Of a DNA stretch of 64,000 bases, positions 42,653 to 51,060 are shown piece after piece (the first letter of the stretch is position 1; the number at the start of each line of letters is the position of its first letter). This DNA comes from Gammaproteobacteria bacterium (GTDB lineage Bacteria > Pseudomonadota > Gammaproteobacteria > Steroidobacterales > Foliamicaceae). Under the pieces are notes generated by a model. It saw only the letters and a list, made by a program, of their open reading frames with translations, was not told the origin of the DNA and did not search any database. The stretch is from positions 80,266-144,265 of the forward strand of contig VXYS01000006.1 of NCBI GenBank assembly GCA_009845905.1. The letters are read 5' to 3'. Both the position numbers and the translations under genes were made by a program.

Positions 42653-43632
42653 GTCCGGCCGCCCCGGTCCTGGATTTCGACGGAGAAAAATGCGGTCGCG
42701 ATATCGTCGTGCAGTTGCCGGCAGGATTGACGCAGGCGCGCCAGGGCCGCGAGCGCAGCCTCGTCGTCATTCGGGTCGCGCCTGGGCCAGTCAGCGTCTA
42801 TCCATCCGGCCATGCGCCTTACGCGCCTTGCAACCTCGGCCTGTCGCGCCGGGGTTCCGGACACTTCCTTGAGCGATTCCGCGATCATGAACAGCGAGTG
42901 GCGGAGGGAATGCGCGAGGCGCGCGTCGGCCACAAGGAAATCGAGAATGCGATCCGGCCGGTGTTCCAGCGGGTACAGGTGGCGGTAGGCGAAGTGGGCC
43001 TCGCACACCGCCAGCAGCGAGCGCCATTCCCATTCGCCGTCCCGCCTGCTTGACGGGAAAACGGCGATATGCGCTTCCACAAGGGCGCCCAGCAGCTGGG
43101 CCCGCTCCACGAAGCGTCCCAGCACCAGGAAATGCCAGCCACCGTCGCGGTACATCGCGCTTTCCGCAATTCCCCAGAAGGCGCGGATGCTGTCCTCCGC
43201 GCGGGCGAAGAAGTCGCCCGGTTGCGCGGCCCAGATGGCCTGGATCTCCACGTCGCGGAGGTCCAGATGGGTAATGTTGAGGCACGACCACATGTCGCTG
43301 CCGATCACGTTGCGGATCTGGCGCGCGTTCTCGCGGGCGGCGGCCACGCAGTTGCGGATGGAGTCCGGGTTGTGGCGCGCGAATGTCAGGTCGTCGGCGA
43401 GCGTGTAGGCGTCCGCCGCCATGAAGTCCTCCTCGTCGCCGGCCGATTCCATGTGGCCGCCCACCGGCGAGCGTCCGGCGGCTAGGTACAGCCGGCGCCA
43501 ACTGTCCGCAATCTGCTCGACCGGCCGGTCCTCCATGGTTGCGAGTTGGTCGCGAAGCAGCCGGCACCCATGCCGCGCCCGCTCCAGGTAGCGCGCCATC
43601 CAGTACAGGCCGCTGGCGTTGCGCGCGAGCAT
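42649..43632 (-). CDS. Alpha-E domain protein
   Basis: A 327-residue all-helical protein of the 'bacterial domain of unknown function, alpha-E'. The family start 'MLARNASGLYWMARYLERA' is clear, along with 'ARENARQIRNVIGSDMW' and 'FLVLGRFVERAQLLG'. It lies between the CP-ATP-grasp and transglutaminase genes on one transcript with short gaps. Activity unknown; the family is found almost only with these partners. Confidence 0.88.
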   Translation of the reverse strand: MLARNASGLYWMARYLERARHGCRLLRDQLATMEDRPVEQIADSWRRLYLAAGRSPVGGHMESAGDEEDFMAADAYTLADDLTFARHNPDSIRNCVAAARENARQIRNVIGSDMWSCLNITHLDLRDVEIQAIWAAQPGDFFARAEDSIRAFWGIAESAMYRDGGWHFLVLGRFVERAQLLGALVEAHIAVFPSSRRDGEWEWRSLLAVCEAHFAYRHLYPLEHRPDRILDFLVADARLAHSLRHSLFMIAESLKEVSGTPARQAEVARRVRRMAGWIDADWPRRDPNDDEAALAALARLRQSCRQLHDDIATAFFSVEIQDRGGRT

Positions 43633-43638
43633 GCGGCG

Positions 43639-45117
43639 CTATTCCGAGAGCACCCAGAGGTCCTTGCCGCCGCCGCCCTGGCTCGAATTCACGACCAGCG
43701 ACCCCGGGGTGAGCGCCACCCGGCAGAAGGCCCCGGGGGCCAGCCTCGTTTTCCGGCCCCGAAGAACGAAGGGCCGCAGATCGACATGCCTCGGCGCCGC
43801 GCCCCCCTCGGACAGGCACGGCGAGACCGACAGGTCGAGCGTGGGCTGGGCGATGAAGTTCGACGGATTCCTGCGGAGTTCCCTGGCGTAGTCGTTTCGT
43901 TCATCCGGCGTGGCGTGAGGACCCACCAGCATTCCGTAGCCGCCCGATTCGCCCACCATCTTCACCACCAGCTTGTCCAGATTGTCCAGCGTGTAGGCGA
44001 GCGATTCCGGATTGCGGCACAGGTGAGTCTCGACGTTGGCCAGCAGCGGTTCCTCGCCCAGGTAGTAGCGAATCATGTCGGGAACATAGGCATACACGCT
44101 CTTGTCGTCGGCCACGCCCGTGCCCGGCGCGTTGGCCAGCGTGACGTTGCCGAGGCGGTAGGCGTAGAACAGCCCCGGAGCGCCGATCTGCGAGTCGGCG
44201 CGAAACGCCAACGGGTCGATGAAATCGTCGTCGATGCGGCGATAGATCACATCGACCCGCTTCAGCCCGGCTGTGGTGCGCATATGCACGAATCCCTTGT
44301 GAACGACGAGGTCGCTGCCCTGCACCAGCTCCACGCCCATTTCCTGGGCCAGGAACATGTGCTCGTAGAAGGCCGCGTTATGGACTCCGGGCGTAAGCAG
44401 AACAATACAGGGATCGGACACGCCGTGCGGCGCAAGCTCCTCAAGCGTCTTTCGCAGCAGCTGCCCGTAGTGCCCGATGCCGCGAACGTGGTGGCGGCGG
44501 AAAACGCCGCGCAGGCTGGCCTTGAGCGCGCGCCGGTTGGCCAGCATGTAGGACACGCCGGAAGGCACTCTCAGGTTGTCTTCCAGCACTTTGAAACCTT
44601 CTTTGGTCCGCACCAGGTCGGTGCCGCACAACGCCACGTACACGCCGTGCGGGGCCTCGACGCCGCGCATTTCGATGCGGTATTGCGGGCAGCCGAGCAC
44701 CAGGTCCACGGGCGCCACGCCGTCGGACAGGATCCTGCCCGGGCCGTACACGTCGGCCAGGAACAGATTCAGGGCCTTGAGCCGCTGCTTCAGCCCGCGC
44801 TCGATGAAGTCCCACTCCGCGGCTGCGATCAGCCGGGGCAGAAAATCGATCGGAATGATCCGCTCCTGGGCCCCCTCTTCGCCGTACACGGCGAAGGTGA
44901 TCCCCTGATGCAGGAAAGATCGCTCGGCCAGTTCCTGCATCGCGGCGATGTCCTCGGCCGGCATCCGGTTGAGCGTTTCGTAGAGCTTCCGGCAATGCGC
45001 GCGCGGCGCGCCGTCGCCGTCGAACATCTCGTCGTAGAACTCGGGGCGAACCTCGTAGTTTGCAAACAGCCGCGACGTCTGTTCGCCGCCGCCGTCAAGT
45101 TGCCGCCCTCCCGGCAT
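43639..45117 (-). CDS. Circularly permuted ATP-grasp protein
   Basis: A 492-residue predicted ATP-dependent carboxylate-amine ligase of the CP_ATPgrasp family. Recognisable segments: 'DEMFDGDGAPRAH', 'FAVYGEEGAQERIIPIDFLPR', 'DNLRVPSGVSYMLANR', 'LLTPGVHNAAFYEHMFLAQEMGVELVQGSDL', and a C-terminal 'RPFVLRGRKTRLAPGAFCRVAL'. The role is presumed peptide-bond formation; products are not known. It is first in an operon with the alpha-E and transglutaminase genes and divergent from a hydrolase gene 46 bases away. Confidence 0.88.
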   Translation of the reverse strand: MPGGRQLDGGGEQTSRLFANYEVRPEFYDEMFDGDGAPRAHCRKLYETLNRMPAEDIAAMQELAERSFLHQGITFAVYGEEGAQERIIPIDFLPRLIAAAEWDFIERGLKQRLKALNLFLADVYGPGRILSDGVAPVDLVLGCPQYRIEMRGVEAPHGVYVALCGTDLVRTKEGFKVLEDNLRVPSGVSYMLANRRALKASLRGVFRRHHVRGIGHYGQLLRKTLEELAPHGVSDPCIVLLTPGVHNAAFYEHMFLAQEMGVELVQGSDLVVHKGFVHMRTTAGLKRVDVIYRRIDDDFIDPLAFRADSQIGAPGLFYAYRLGNVTLANAPGTGVADDKSVYAYVPDMIRYYLGEEPLLANVETHLCRNPESLAYTLDNLDKLVVKMVGESGGYGMLVGPHATPDERNDYARELRRNPSNFIAQPTLDLSVSPCLSEGGAAPRHVDLRPFVLRGRKTRLAPGAFCRVALTPGSLVVNSSQGGGGKDLWVLSE

Positions 45118-45163
45118 GCCGGCATTGTATCCGCCCCGGCAGCGTCATGTAGTATCCGGCCCG

Positions 45164-46636
45164 ATGAGGCAATACAACAAGGCATTGCCACGGCCGACGA
45201 TCCTGTTCGTCATGGCCGTCTGCATCGCGCCAGTGCGCACGGGTGCCGAACTTGACGAGTCGGGCTGCGTACTTGAGACGCCGGGCGTTTCAAAACGCTA
45301 TGCGCAGTGTGCGGTCCTTGAAGTCCCGCTTGATCCCGGAGCGCCCGAAGGTGAGCAGTTCGAGCTGTTCGTTGCCCGTATTCCGGCACAGTCGGCAAGT
45401 CCCCGGCCCGACCCCCTGGTCCTGATCGCGGGCGGTCCCGGGCAAAGCACCGTGGACTTCTATATGCAGACGAGGGGCGCATTCGGGCCCGTGCGGCGCG
45501 AGCGCGACATCATTCTCGTCGATCAGCGCGGCACCGGGCGTTCGGCGACGGGCTTTCGGTGCGAATTGCCCGAAGATATCGATTTTCAGCTTGCCGACCA
45601 GGGTGAACTCAAGACCCTGGTAGCCGAATGCCTCGCAGGCCTCGAGCGCGATCCGCGTTTCTTTACCACGTCCGCCGCCGTCCGGGATCTCGATGCCGTC
45701 AGGCGCGAACTCGGTGTCGACCGGTGGAACATTTACGGCGTTTCCTACGGCAGTCGTGTCGCCCAGCACTACCTGCGGCGTTATCCGGAACACGTTCGCA
45801 CGCTGGTGCTCGACGGCGTTGTCCCGCCGACTCTGGCGCTGGGCCCCGACCTGGCGTTCGACGCGCAGACGGCGCTCGACGGAATCTTCGAGCGTTGCGA
45901 TCGGGACGTCGGGTGCGCAAATCGGTATGGAGATCTGGCGTCGACATTTGACGGCCTGATGTCGCGGATAAAGGATTCTCCCGTAACCGTTGCAACAAGG
46001 GACACGGCGACGGGGGAAATGAAAGTGACGCTCGTGACCGAGGAATACCTGATGGGCGTGACCCGGATGTTCAGCTACTCGGACGCGTTGGCGGCGCTCC
46101 TGCCCCTGATCATTGACGAGGCCGCAAACGGCCGCTTCGAAATGCTGCTGGCGCAGGCCGAACTGATCCAGGACAACCTCGAGCGGGCGTTGAGCTTCCC
46201 CATGCATAACTCGGTGATCTGCAGCGAGGATCACCCGTTTGATGAGGTGGAGACCTCCGGCGGCGCCGGGGATGCCTATCTGGGGACGTCGATCGTCGAC
46301 GCCCTGAACACTATTTGCGCGAAATGGCCGCAAGGCATCGTCGATCCCGACTTCAGGGAGCCCCTGGTGAGCGCCCATCCCGTGCTGTTGCTGTCGGGCT
46401 CCAACGACCCGGTGACCCCTGCCAGGTATGCCGAGGACGTGATCGCCGGAGGCCTGAGCCGTGCCCTCCACCTCGTGGCGGACGACCAGGGGCACGGCAT
46501 GGCGCCCATCGGCTGTATGCGGGACCTTATGCGGGAGTTCATCGACACGGAAGAGACCAAATATCTCGATGTCCGCTGCCTCAATCGGGTGATACCGGCG
46601 CCCTTCTTCCTCAACGCCGCCGGCCCCGGCCCCTGA
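45164..46636 (+). CDS. Alpha/beta hydrolase, S33 tripeptidyl-aminopeptidase-like, exported
   Basis: A 490-residue secreted hydrolase. A signal segment at residues 10-28 ('TILFVMAVCIAPVRTGA') precedes the fold. The oxyanion 'LIAGGPGQS', the nucleophile elbow 'YGVSYGSRVA' (Ser), the Asp in 'LLSGSNDPVTPA' and the His in 'DDQGHGMAP' give a full triad, with the TAP-type C-terminal region. Paired Cys residues suggest disulfides, fitting a periplasmic site. Likely releases N-terminal residues or hydrolyses esters. The neighbouring trio for peptide metabolism is divergent, which could be coincidental. Confidence 0.85.
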   Translation: MRQYNKALPRPTILFVMAVCIAPVRTGAELDESGCVLETPGVSKRYAQCAVLEVPLDPGAPEGEQFELFVARIPAQSASPRPDPLVLIAGGPGQSTVDFYMQTRGAFGPVRRERDIILVDQRGTGRSATGFRCELPEDIDFQLADQGELKTLVAECLAGLERDPRFFTTSAAVRDLDAVRRELGVDRWNIYGVSYGSRVAQHYLRRYPEHVRTLVLDGVVPPTLALGPDLAFDAQTALDGIFERCDRDVGCANRYGDLASTFDGLMSRIKDSPVTVATRDTATGEMKVTLVTEEYLMGVTRMFSYSDALAALLPLIIDEAANGRFEMLLAQAELIQDNLERALSFPMHNSVICSEDHPFDEVETSGGAGDAYLGTSIVDALNTICAKWPQGIVDPDFREPLVSAHPVLLLSGSNDPVTPARYAEDVIAGGLSRALHLVADDQGHGMAPIGCMRDLMREFIDTEETKYLDVRCLNRVIPAPFFLNAAGPGP

Positions 46637-46668
46637 ACCGGCGTCTCGCGGGTGATTCGGAAGCTCTC

Positions 46669-47394
46669 GTGATCGAGGTCCAGGCGCTTACCAAGCGGTT
46701 CGGCAAGATTTCGGCGCTGTCCGACGTGAACTTTCGCGCCCGGGACGGTCGCATTACCGGCCTGCTGGGTCCGAACGGCGCCGGCAAGTCCACCTGTCTG
46801 AGAGTGCTCTCGACGGCACTGTGGCCAACTGCCGGCGCCGCGCGGATCGGCGGGATCGATGTCGCGACGGATCCATTAGCAGTCCGCGGGATCATCGGCA
46901 CTCTGCCCCACGACGCCGGCCTCTATCCCCATCTCACGGCAGTCGAGAACATACGCTACTTCGGACAGCTCTGCGGCCTGGATCGCGCCACGCTCGCCGG
47001 GCGAATCGATCGTCTCGTGCAGCGACTCGATCTTGGCGATGTGGCCGACCGCAGGGCCAAGGGGTTCTCGCAGGGCGAGCGGACAAAGGTGGCGCTTGCA
47101 CGGGCGCTTGTCCACGAACCTCCCCACGTCTTGCTTGACGAACCGACCAACGGGCTGGACGTGATGGCCATTCGCCAGCTACGCGGGTGGTTGCGGGAAC
47201 TCGCCCGGGAAGGCCGCTGCGTTCTGATCTCCAGTCACGTCATGCAGGAAATCTCGGCGCTTGCCGACGATCTGGTGATCATCGCCCGCGGCAGGATCGC
47301 GGCAAAGGGAACGCCGTCGGAACTGGCTGCCCGGTATGAAAACCAGGACCTCGAAGAGATATTCGTCTCCGCGGTGGGCGGCGAGCCGTCATGA
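46669..47394 (+). CDS. natA: ABC transporter ATP-binding protein, NatA-like
   Basis: A 241-residue ATPase. Walker A 'GLLGPNGAGKSTCL', Q-loop region 'IIGTLPHDAGLYPHLTAVENI', signature 'GFSQGERTKVALARAL', Walker B 'VLLDEPTNGLD' and H-loop 'ISSHVMQEI' are intact. The signature is FSQGE rather than LSGGQ, as in Na+-exporter NatA relatives. The GTG start at 46669 is chosen as the first in frame that fits the domain. It overlaps the permease start by four bases. Confidence 0.88.
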   Translation: MIEVQALTKRFGKISALSDVNFRARDGRITGLLGPNGAGKSTCLRVLSTALWPTAGAARIGGIDVATDPLAVRGIIGTLPHDAGLYPHLTAVENIRYFGQLCGLDRATLAGRIDRLVQRLDLGDVADRRAKGFSQGERTKVALARALVHEPPHVLLDEPTNGLDVMAIRQLRGWLRELAREGRCVLISSHVMQEISALADDLVIIARGRIAAKGTPSELAARYENQDLEEIFVSAVGGEPS

Positions 47395-48578
47395 TGTCGG
47401 CGATTCTCACGGTCTGCCGAAAGGAGATACTCGATAACTCGCGGGACAGGCGCACTCTTTTAACGGCTCTACTTCTTGGCCCGCTCATGGGGCCGATACT
47501 CTTCGTCTTCCTGATCAACTTCACGATCTCCAGGGCCAGCTCATCGGGGGAAAAAGCAATCCACGTGCCGATCATCGGCGCCGAACACGCCCCCAACCTC
47601 GTCGCGTTTCTTGCGAGTCGAGGCATTGCGGCCTCAAATGGGCACGGTCTCACGAGCATCGACGATGCGATGAATGCAGTGCGCAACGGTGATCGGCAAG
47701 TCGTTGTCTTCATCGATGCTTCATTCGGCGAGGAGCTGGCGAGCAGGACCGGCGCTCATGTGGGTCTGATATACAACGCGTCGGACACCACGTCGGGCGG
47801 GCGTACAGGACGTATCCGCGGGTCGATCAATGCCTACTCCCAGCGGATCGGCGCCTTGAGGCTGCTGGCCCGGGGGCTCGACCCGTCCGTCGCACGCCCG
47901 CTGATTATCGATAATTTCGATGTATCCACCGCAAACGAGCGCTCTTCCCTTCTGCTTGGTATGCTGACCTATTTCCTGTTGTTCGCGACCCTGATGGGAG
48001 GGCTTTATCTGGCTACCGACACCACGGCCGGCGAGCGCGAGCGCAAGTCGCTGGAGCCGCTGCTTGCGACCCCGGTGCCCCGCTCGAGCCTGCTGCTCGG
48101 AAAAATGGGAGCGACCGTCGCGTTCATGCTCCTGTCGCTTGCCCTTACGCTGGCATGCTTTACGGTCGCGGTGCGCTTCATGCCCCTTGAGGAACTGGGC
48201 ATGAGCAGTTCCTTCGATCCGGGAACGGCATTGTTCGCTTTCCTGGTGCTCATTCCATTCGCGCCGCTCGGCGCGGCCCTGATGACGGTCGTGGCGTCAT
48301 TCACCAAGAGCTACAAGGAAGCCCAGACGTATCTGGGCCTCGTTATCCTGGTTCCGACGTTGCCGCTGATCATTGCATCGGTAATGAATGTCCGGCCCTC
48401 GCTGGCGCTCATGGCGGTTCCGAGCCTGAGTCAGCACCTGCTCGTCACCAACCTGATCCGGGCGGAACCCATCGAAGCATCCATGCTGGCGCTATCCGTG
48501 GTATCGACACTGCTGCTCGGAGTGCTGCTGGCGTGCGCAGCGATCCGCCTCTACCAACGTGAACGCATCCTCGGCTGA
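47391..48578 (+). CDS. natB: ABC-2 type permease, NatB-like
   Basis: A 395-residue membrane subunit of the NatAB-type exporter. One N-terminal helix ('LLGPLMGPILFVFLINF'), a large extracytoplasmic domain (about 45-175) and five or six C-terminal helices including 'ERERKSLEPLLATPVPRSSLLLGK', the conserved cytoplasmic loop of the family. It likely exports Na+, a peptide or a drug; the substrate is not evident. Coupled to natA. Confidence 0.85.
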   Translation: MMSAILTVCRKEILDNSRDRRTLLTALLLGPLMGPILFVFLINFTISRASSSGEKAIHVPIIGAEHAPNLVAFLASRGIAASNGHGLTSIDDAMNAVRNGDRQVVVFIDASFGEELASRTGAHVGLIYNASDTTSGGRTGRIRGSINAYSQRIGALRLLARGLDPSVARPLIIDNFDVSTANERSSLLLGMLTYFLLFATLMGGLYLATDTTAGERERKSLEPLLATPVPRSSLLLGKMGATVAFMLLSLALTLACFTVAVRFMPLEELGMSSSFDPGTALFAFLVLIPFAPLGAALMTVVASFTKSYKEAQTYLGLVILVPTLPLIIASVMNVRPSLALMAVPSLSQHLLVTNLIRAEPIEASMLALSVVSTLLLGVLLACAAIRLYQRERILG

Positions 48579-48603
48579 GCGGCTCCCGCCCTGAATTCGG
48601 GAA

Positions 48604-48645
48604 GCGATGAGCCTCCCGTCTTCGCGGAGGGCGGGATGCCCCGGC
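48604..48645. repeat. Palindromic element between convergent natB and S46 peptidase genes
   Basis: Sequence CTTCGCGGAGGGCGGGATGCC matches the core of the dispersed element (compare 39761-39789 and 14051-14073), with a partly degraded right arm. CCTCCCG/CGGAGGG forms a short stem. Possible bidirectional terminator; no T-tract. Confidence 0.5.
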
Positions 48646-48647
48646 GC

Positions 48648-50828
48648 CTAGCGAACGACGGTCATTTCGTCGATCAGCGCTTGGGCGCCGTCGACTTTTT
48701 CCATGACCCAGAGCATGTAGCGCGTATCCACGTGGATCGTGCGCGTGATGCTCGGGTCGAAGTCCCAGTCCGAGTTCACGCTCTCCAGCGTGCCGTCGAA
48801 CAGCAGCCCCACCAGCTTGCCGTGGGCGTCCAGCGTCGCCGAGCCTGAGTTGCCGCCGGTCGAGTCGAGGTCGGACAGGAAATTGACCGGCACGGAACCG
48901 ATGGAGTCCAGGAAATAGTCGCCGTAGTCGCCCGCGCGGATCAGGTCGAGTTGTGCGGCCGGCGAGTTGAACGGTTCCTCGCCTGTGTCCTTCTGCACGA
49001 TGCCTTCTAGGCGCGTGAACGGCTCGTACAGGAGTCCGTCCGCGGGCGAACCGCCCATTACCGTGCCGTAAGTCACTCGCAGCGTGGAGTTCGCGTCCGG
49101 GTAGGCGGCATGGCCCTGAGACTGCTGCCAGTTGATGATCGCGAGCATGTACTGCGGGTTGAGCAGGTTGGCGCGTCCGCTGCGGACCTTGGCGGCCTCT
49201 TCCCGCTCCATTTGCGTTTCGTGCAGCGCCGCCGCCAGGCGAATGAAGGGATCTGCATGGCCCTCAAGCTCTTCGGGCGACGCGTCCATGAGCGCCAGAC
49301 GCGTATTCAGGTCGTTCAGGACCGTATCTTCGTAGTAACCGTCGAGCTTTTCCGACAGTTCCCCGTCGCTCAATCCGGGCGAGAGGCCCATTGCTTCGTC
49401 CAGCGCCTCGAAGCGCATTTCGGCGGGCTGGGCCAGATAGCCCTTGAGGAACAGCATCCATTCGGCCTTGTCCACCGCCGGGTCATAGCGGCGGTCGATC
49501 ACGCTCATGCGCTGGCGGAACATCGCCATGTCGCGCTCCTGGTAACCGCTCTCGCGCGCCGCGTCCGGCTTCCCACGCTCGTGCGCAAGGCGGTACAGGC
49601 GCTGCGCCGCACCCAGAAGCTGCGGCCGCAGCGCGTTGCCGTACCAATAGCCGCGTTTGGCCTCCGCCGTCCGTTCCTCGGAAAGCGCGTCCAGTTCCTC
49701 GATCGCCTGGCCCAGCATCATGCGGTGCGGGTCGGCCGCGATCCAGTCGTTCAGTTGCGCTTCCCTTTGCGCCCGGCGGCCGACCAGGTCGTTGCGGCGC
49801 GCCCCGTCGATCTGGCCCTGGAGGTTCTTGAGCACGTTATTCAGTTGGGCCAGCCTGGAGGCATAGCGAATGCGGGCCTCGCTTCCCTCCGGCGCGGCGG
49901 CCTCGATCGTCGCTATCCAGTCGGAGAAAAAGCGGACGAACTCGGGATACTGCCAATCGAAGGTCTGCCTGACGGAGGCGAGGCGGGCGTAACGGGAAGT
50001 GCTTCCCGGGTAACCCATGGCCATCACGAAGTTGCCGTCCTCGAGGCCGGAGGCGGACACCTCGAGATAATGCGGCGGCGAATACGGGACGTTGTCCTCC
50101 GAGTAGTCCGCGGGATTGCCGTCCGGCCCGACATACGCCCGGTAAAAGGCGAAATCGCCGGTATGCCGCGGCCAGCGCCAGTTGTCGATGTCGCCGCCGT
50201 ACTTGCCGATCGCGTCGGCCGGAGAGTACACAATCCGCACGTCCCGGATTTCCAGGCGCCTGATCAGTTTGTACTGCAGCCCGCCGAAGAACGACGCGGC
50301 CTGGCAACGGTAGCCGGGTTCCGACTCGCATTCCCTGATCAGGGCCTTGCGGCGCTGCTCGATCTTCGTGAAACGCTCACGCGGCGCCAGCGCCGGGTCC
50401 AGTCCCCCGGTGACTCGCTCGGTGACGTCGTCCACCTGCAGCGTGACATAGACGCGCGACCCGGGAGCGGCCGGGAGCTCTTCGGCCATCGAGGCCGCGA
50501 GAAAGCCGTTCTCGAGGTAGTTGTTCTCGCTGGTGGAATTGAACTGCACCGAGCCGCGCGCGCAATGATGGTTGGTGACCACCAGGCCGTTCGGCGAAAC
50601 GAACGAGGCCGTGCAGCCCCCCAGCGAGATCACCGCCCCCATCGGAAACGCGGTCAGATCGGCCAGCGCGGCCGGGTCCAGTTTCAGCCCCGTGTCGCGC
50701 AGATCCCCGGCGATCCCGGGAATCTGCTCCGGCGTAAACATGCCCTCCTTTGCGAACGCCGCGTCTCCCGCAAACGGGCTGCAAGACAAGCAAAAGAGGA
50801 TCGAGATGAGTCGTTGATGCAGTGACAT
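48648..50828 (-). CDS. S46 family dipeptidyl peptidase (DPP7/DPP11-like)
   Basis: A 726-residue secreted serine peptidase that removes N-terminal dipeptides. The signal peptide ends near 'DAAFAKEG'. The chymotrypsin-like triad is visible: His in 'VTNHHCARGS', Asp in 'GGDIDNWRWPRHTGDF', and Ser in 'GGNSGSATLDAHGKLVG'. In this family the residue after 'FD' downstream of the Ser sets P1 preference; here it is Gly ('LLFDGTLES'), as in DPP7 enzymes that prefer hydrophobic P1, while DPP11 has Arg. The gene starts 232 bases from a divergent ABC cassette. Confidence 0.92.
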   Translation of the reverse strand: MSLHQRLISILFCLSCSPFAGDAAFAKEGMFTPEQIPGIAGDLRDTGLKLDPAALADLTAFPMGAVISLGGCTASFVSPNGLVVTNHHCARGSVQFNSTSENNYLENGFLAASMAEELPAAPGSRVYVTLQVDDVTERVTGGLDPALAPRERFTKIEQRRKALIRECESEPGYRCQAASFFGGLQYKLIRRLEIRDVRIVYSPADAIGKYGGDIDNWRWPRHTGDFAFYRAYVGPDGNPADYSEDNVPYSPPHYLEVSASGLEDGNFVMAMGYPGSTSRYARLASVRQTFDWQYPEFVRFFSDWIATIEAAAPEGSEARIRYASRLAQLNNVLKNLQGQIDGARRNDLVGRRAQREAQLNDWIAADPHRMMLGQAIEELDALSEERTAEAKRGYWYGNALRPQLLGAAQRLYRLAHERGKPDAARESGYQERDMAMFRQRMSVIDRRYDPAVDKAEWMLFLKGYLAQPAEMRFEALDEAMGLSPGLSDGELSEKLDGYYEDTVLNDLNTRLALMDASPEELEGHADPFIRLAAALHETQMEREEAAKVRSGRANLLNPQYMLAIINWQQSQGHAAYPDANSTLRVTYGTVMGGSPADGLLYEPFTRLEGIVQKDTGEEPFNSPAAQLDLIRAGDYGDYFLDSIGSVPVNFLSDLDSTGGNSGSATLDAHGKLVGLLFDGTLESVNSDWDFDPSITRTIHVDTRYMLWVMEKVDGAQALIDEMTVVR

Positions 50829-51060
50829 GATGAACGGTCTTGTGCTTCAGTCAGGCGCAAGTATGTACCCGTAGCGCCACTAAAGCCTTTTCTCCTGCCC
50901 TTTCCCTGTGGAGAGCGTTGAAGCCAGGATGGCGGAACCGAGCCAGTGAGCGCCGATGCCCCGGCGCGAACAGCGCCTCTCAACAGGGAAAGGGCAGGAG
51001 AAAAGGCGAGGGCCGGCAGCAAGCAATTTGCTCCCGCGCATCGGTAGAATCAGCATCGCC
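50829..51060. other. Divergent intergenic region with long palindrome
   Basis: No convincing gene. It holds the upstream regions of the S46 peptidase (minus) and the FtsX-like permease (plus) and a 25-base inverted repeat annotated separately. The permease frame stays open upstream across the repeat but encodes nothing recognisable. Confidence 0.6.
50885..51007. repeat. 25-base perfect inverted repeat
   Basis: Left arm 50885-50909 (GCCTTTTCTCCTGCCC...) and right arm 50983-51007 (...GGGCAGGAGAAAAGGC) are exact reverse complements. The loop contains GAAGCCAGGATGGCGG, related to the loop of the 12.86 kb element, and the right flank GAGGGCCGGCAGCAAG resembles the flank there. The arm sequences themselves differ between the two loci, yet each is internally perfect. 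Confidence 0.85.

Noticed and set aside
50956-51060. A 35-residue N-terminal extension of the FtsX-like permease
   Set aside because: Encoded by the long palindrome's right arm and flank; the first membrane helix fits the start at 51061.
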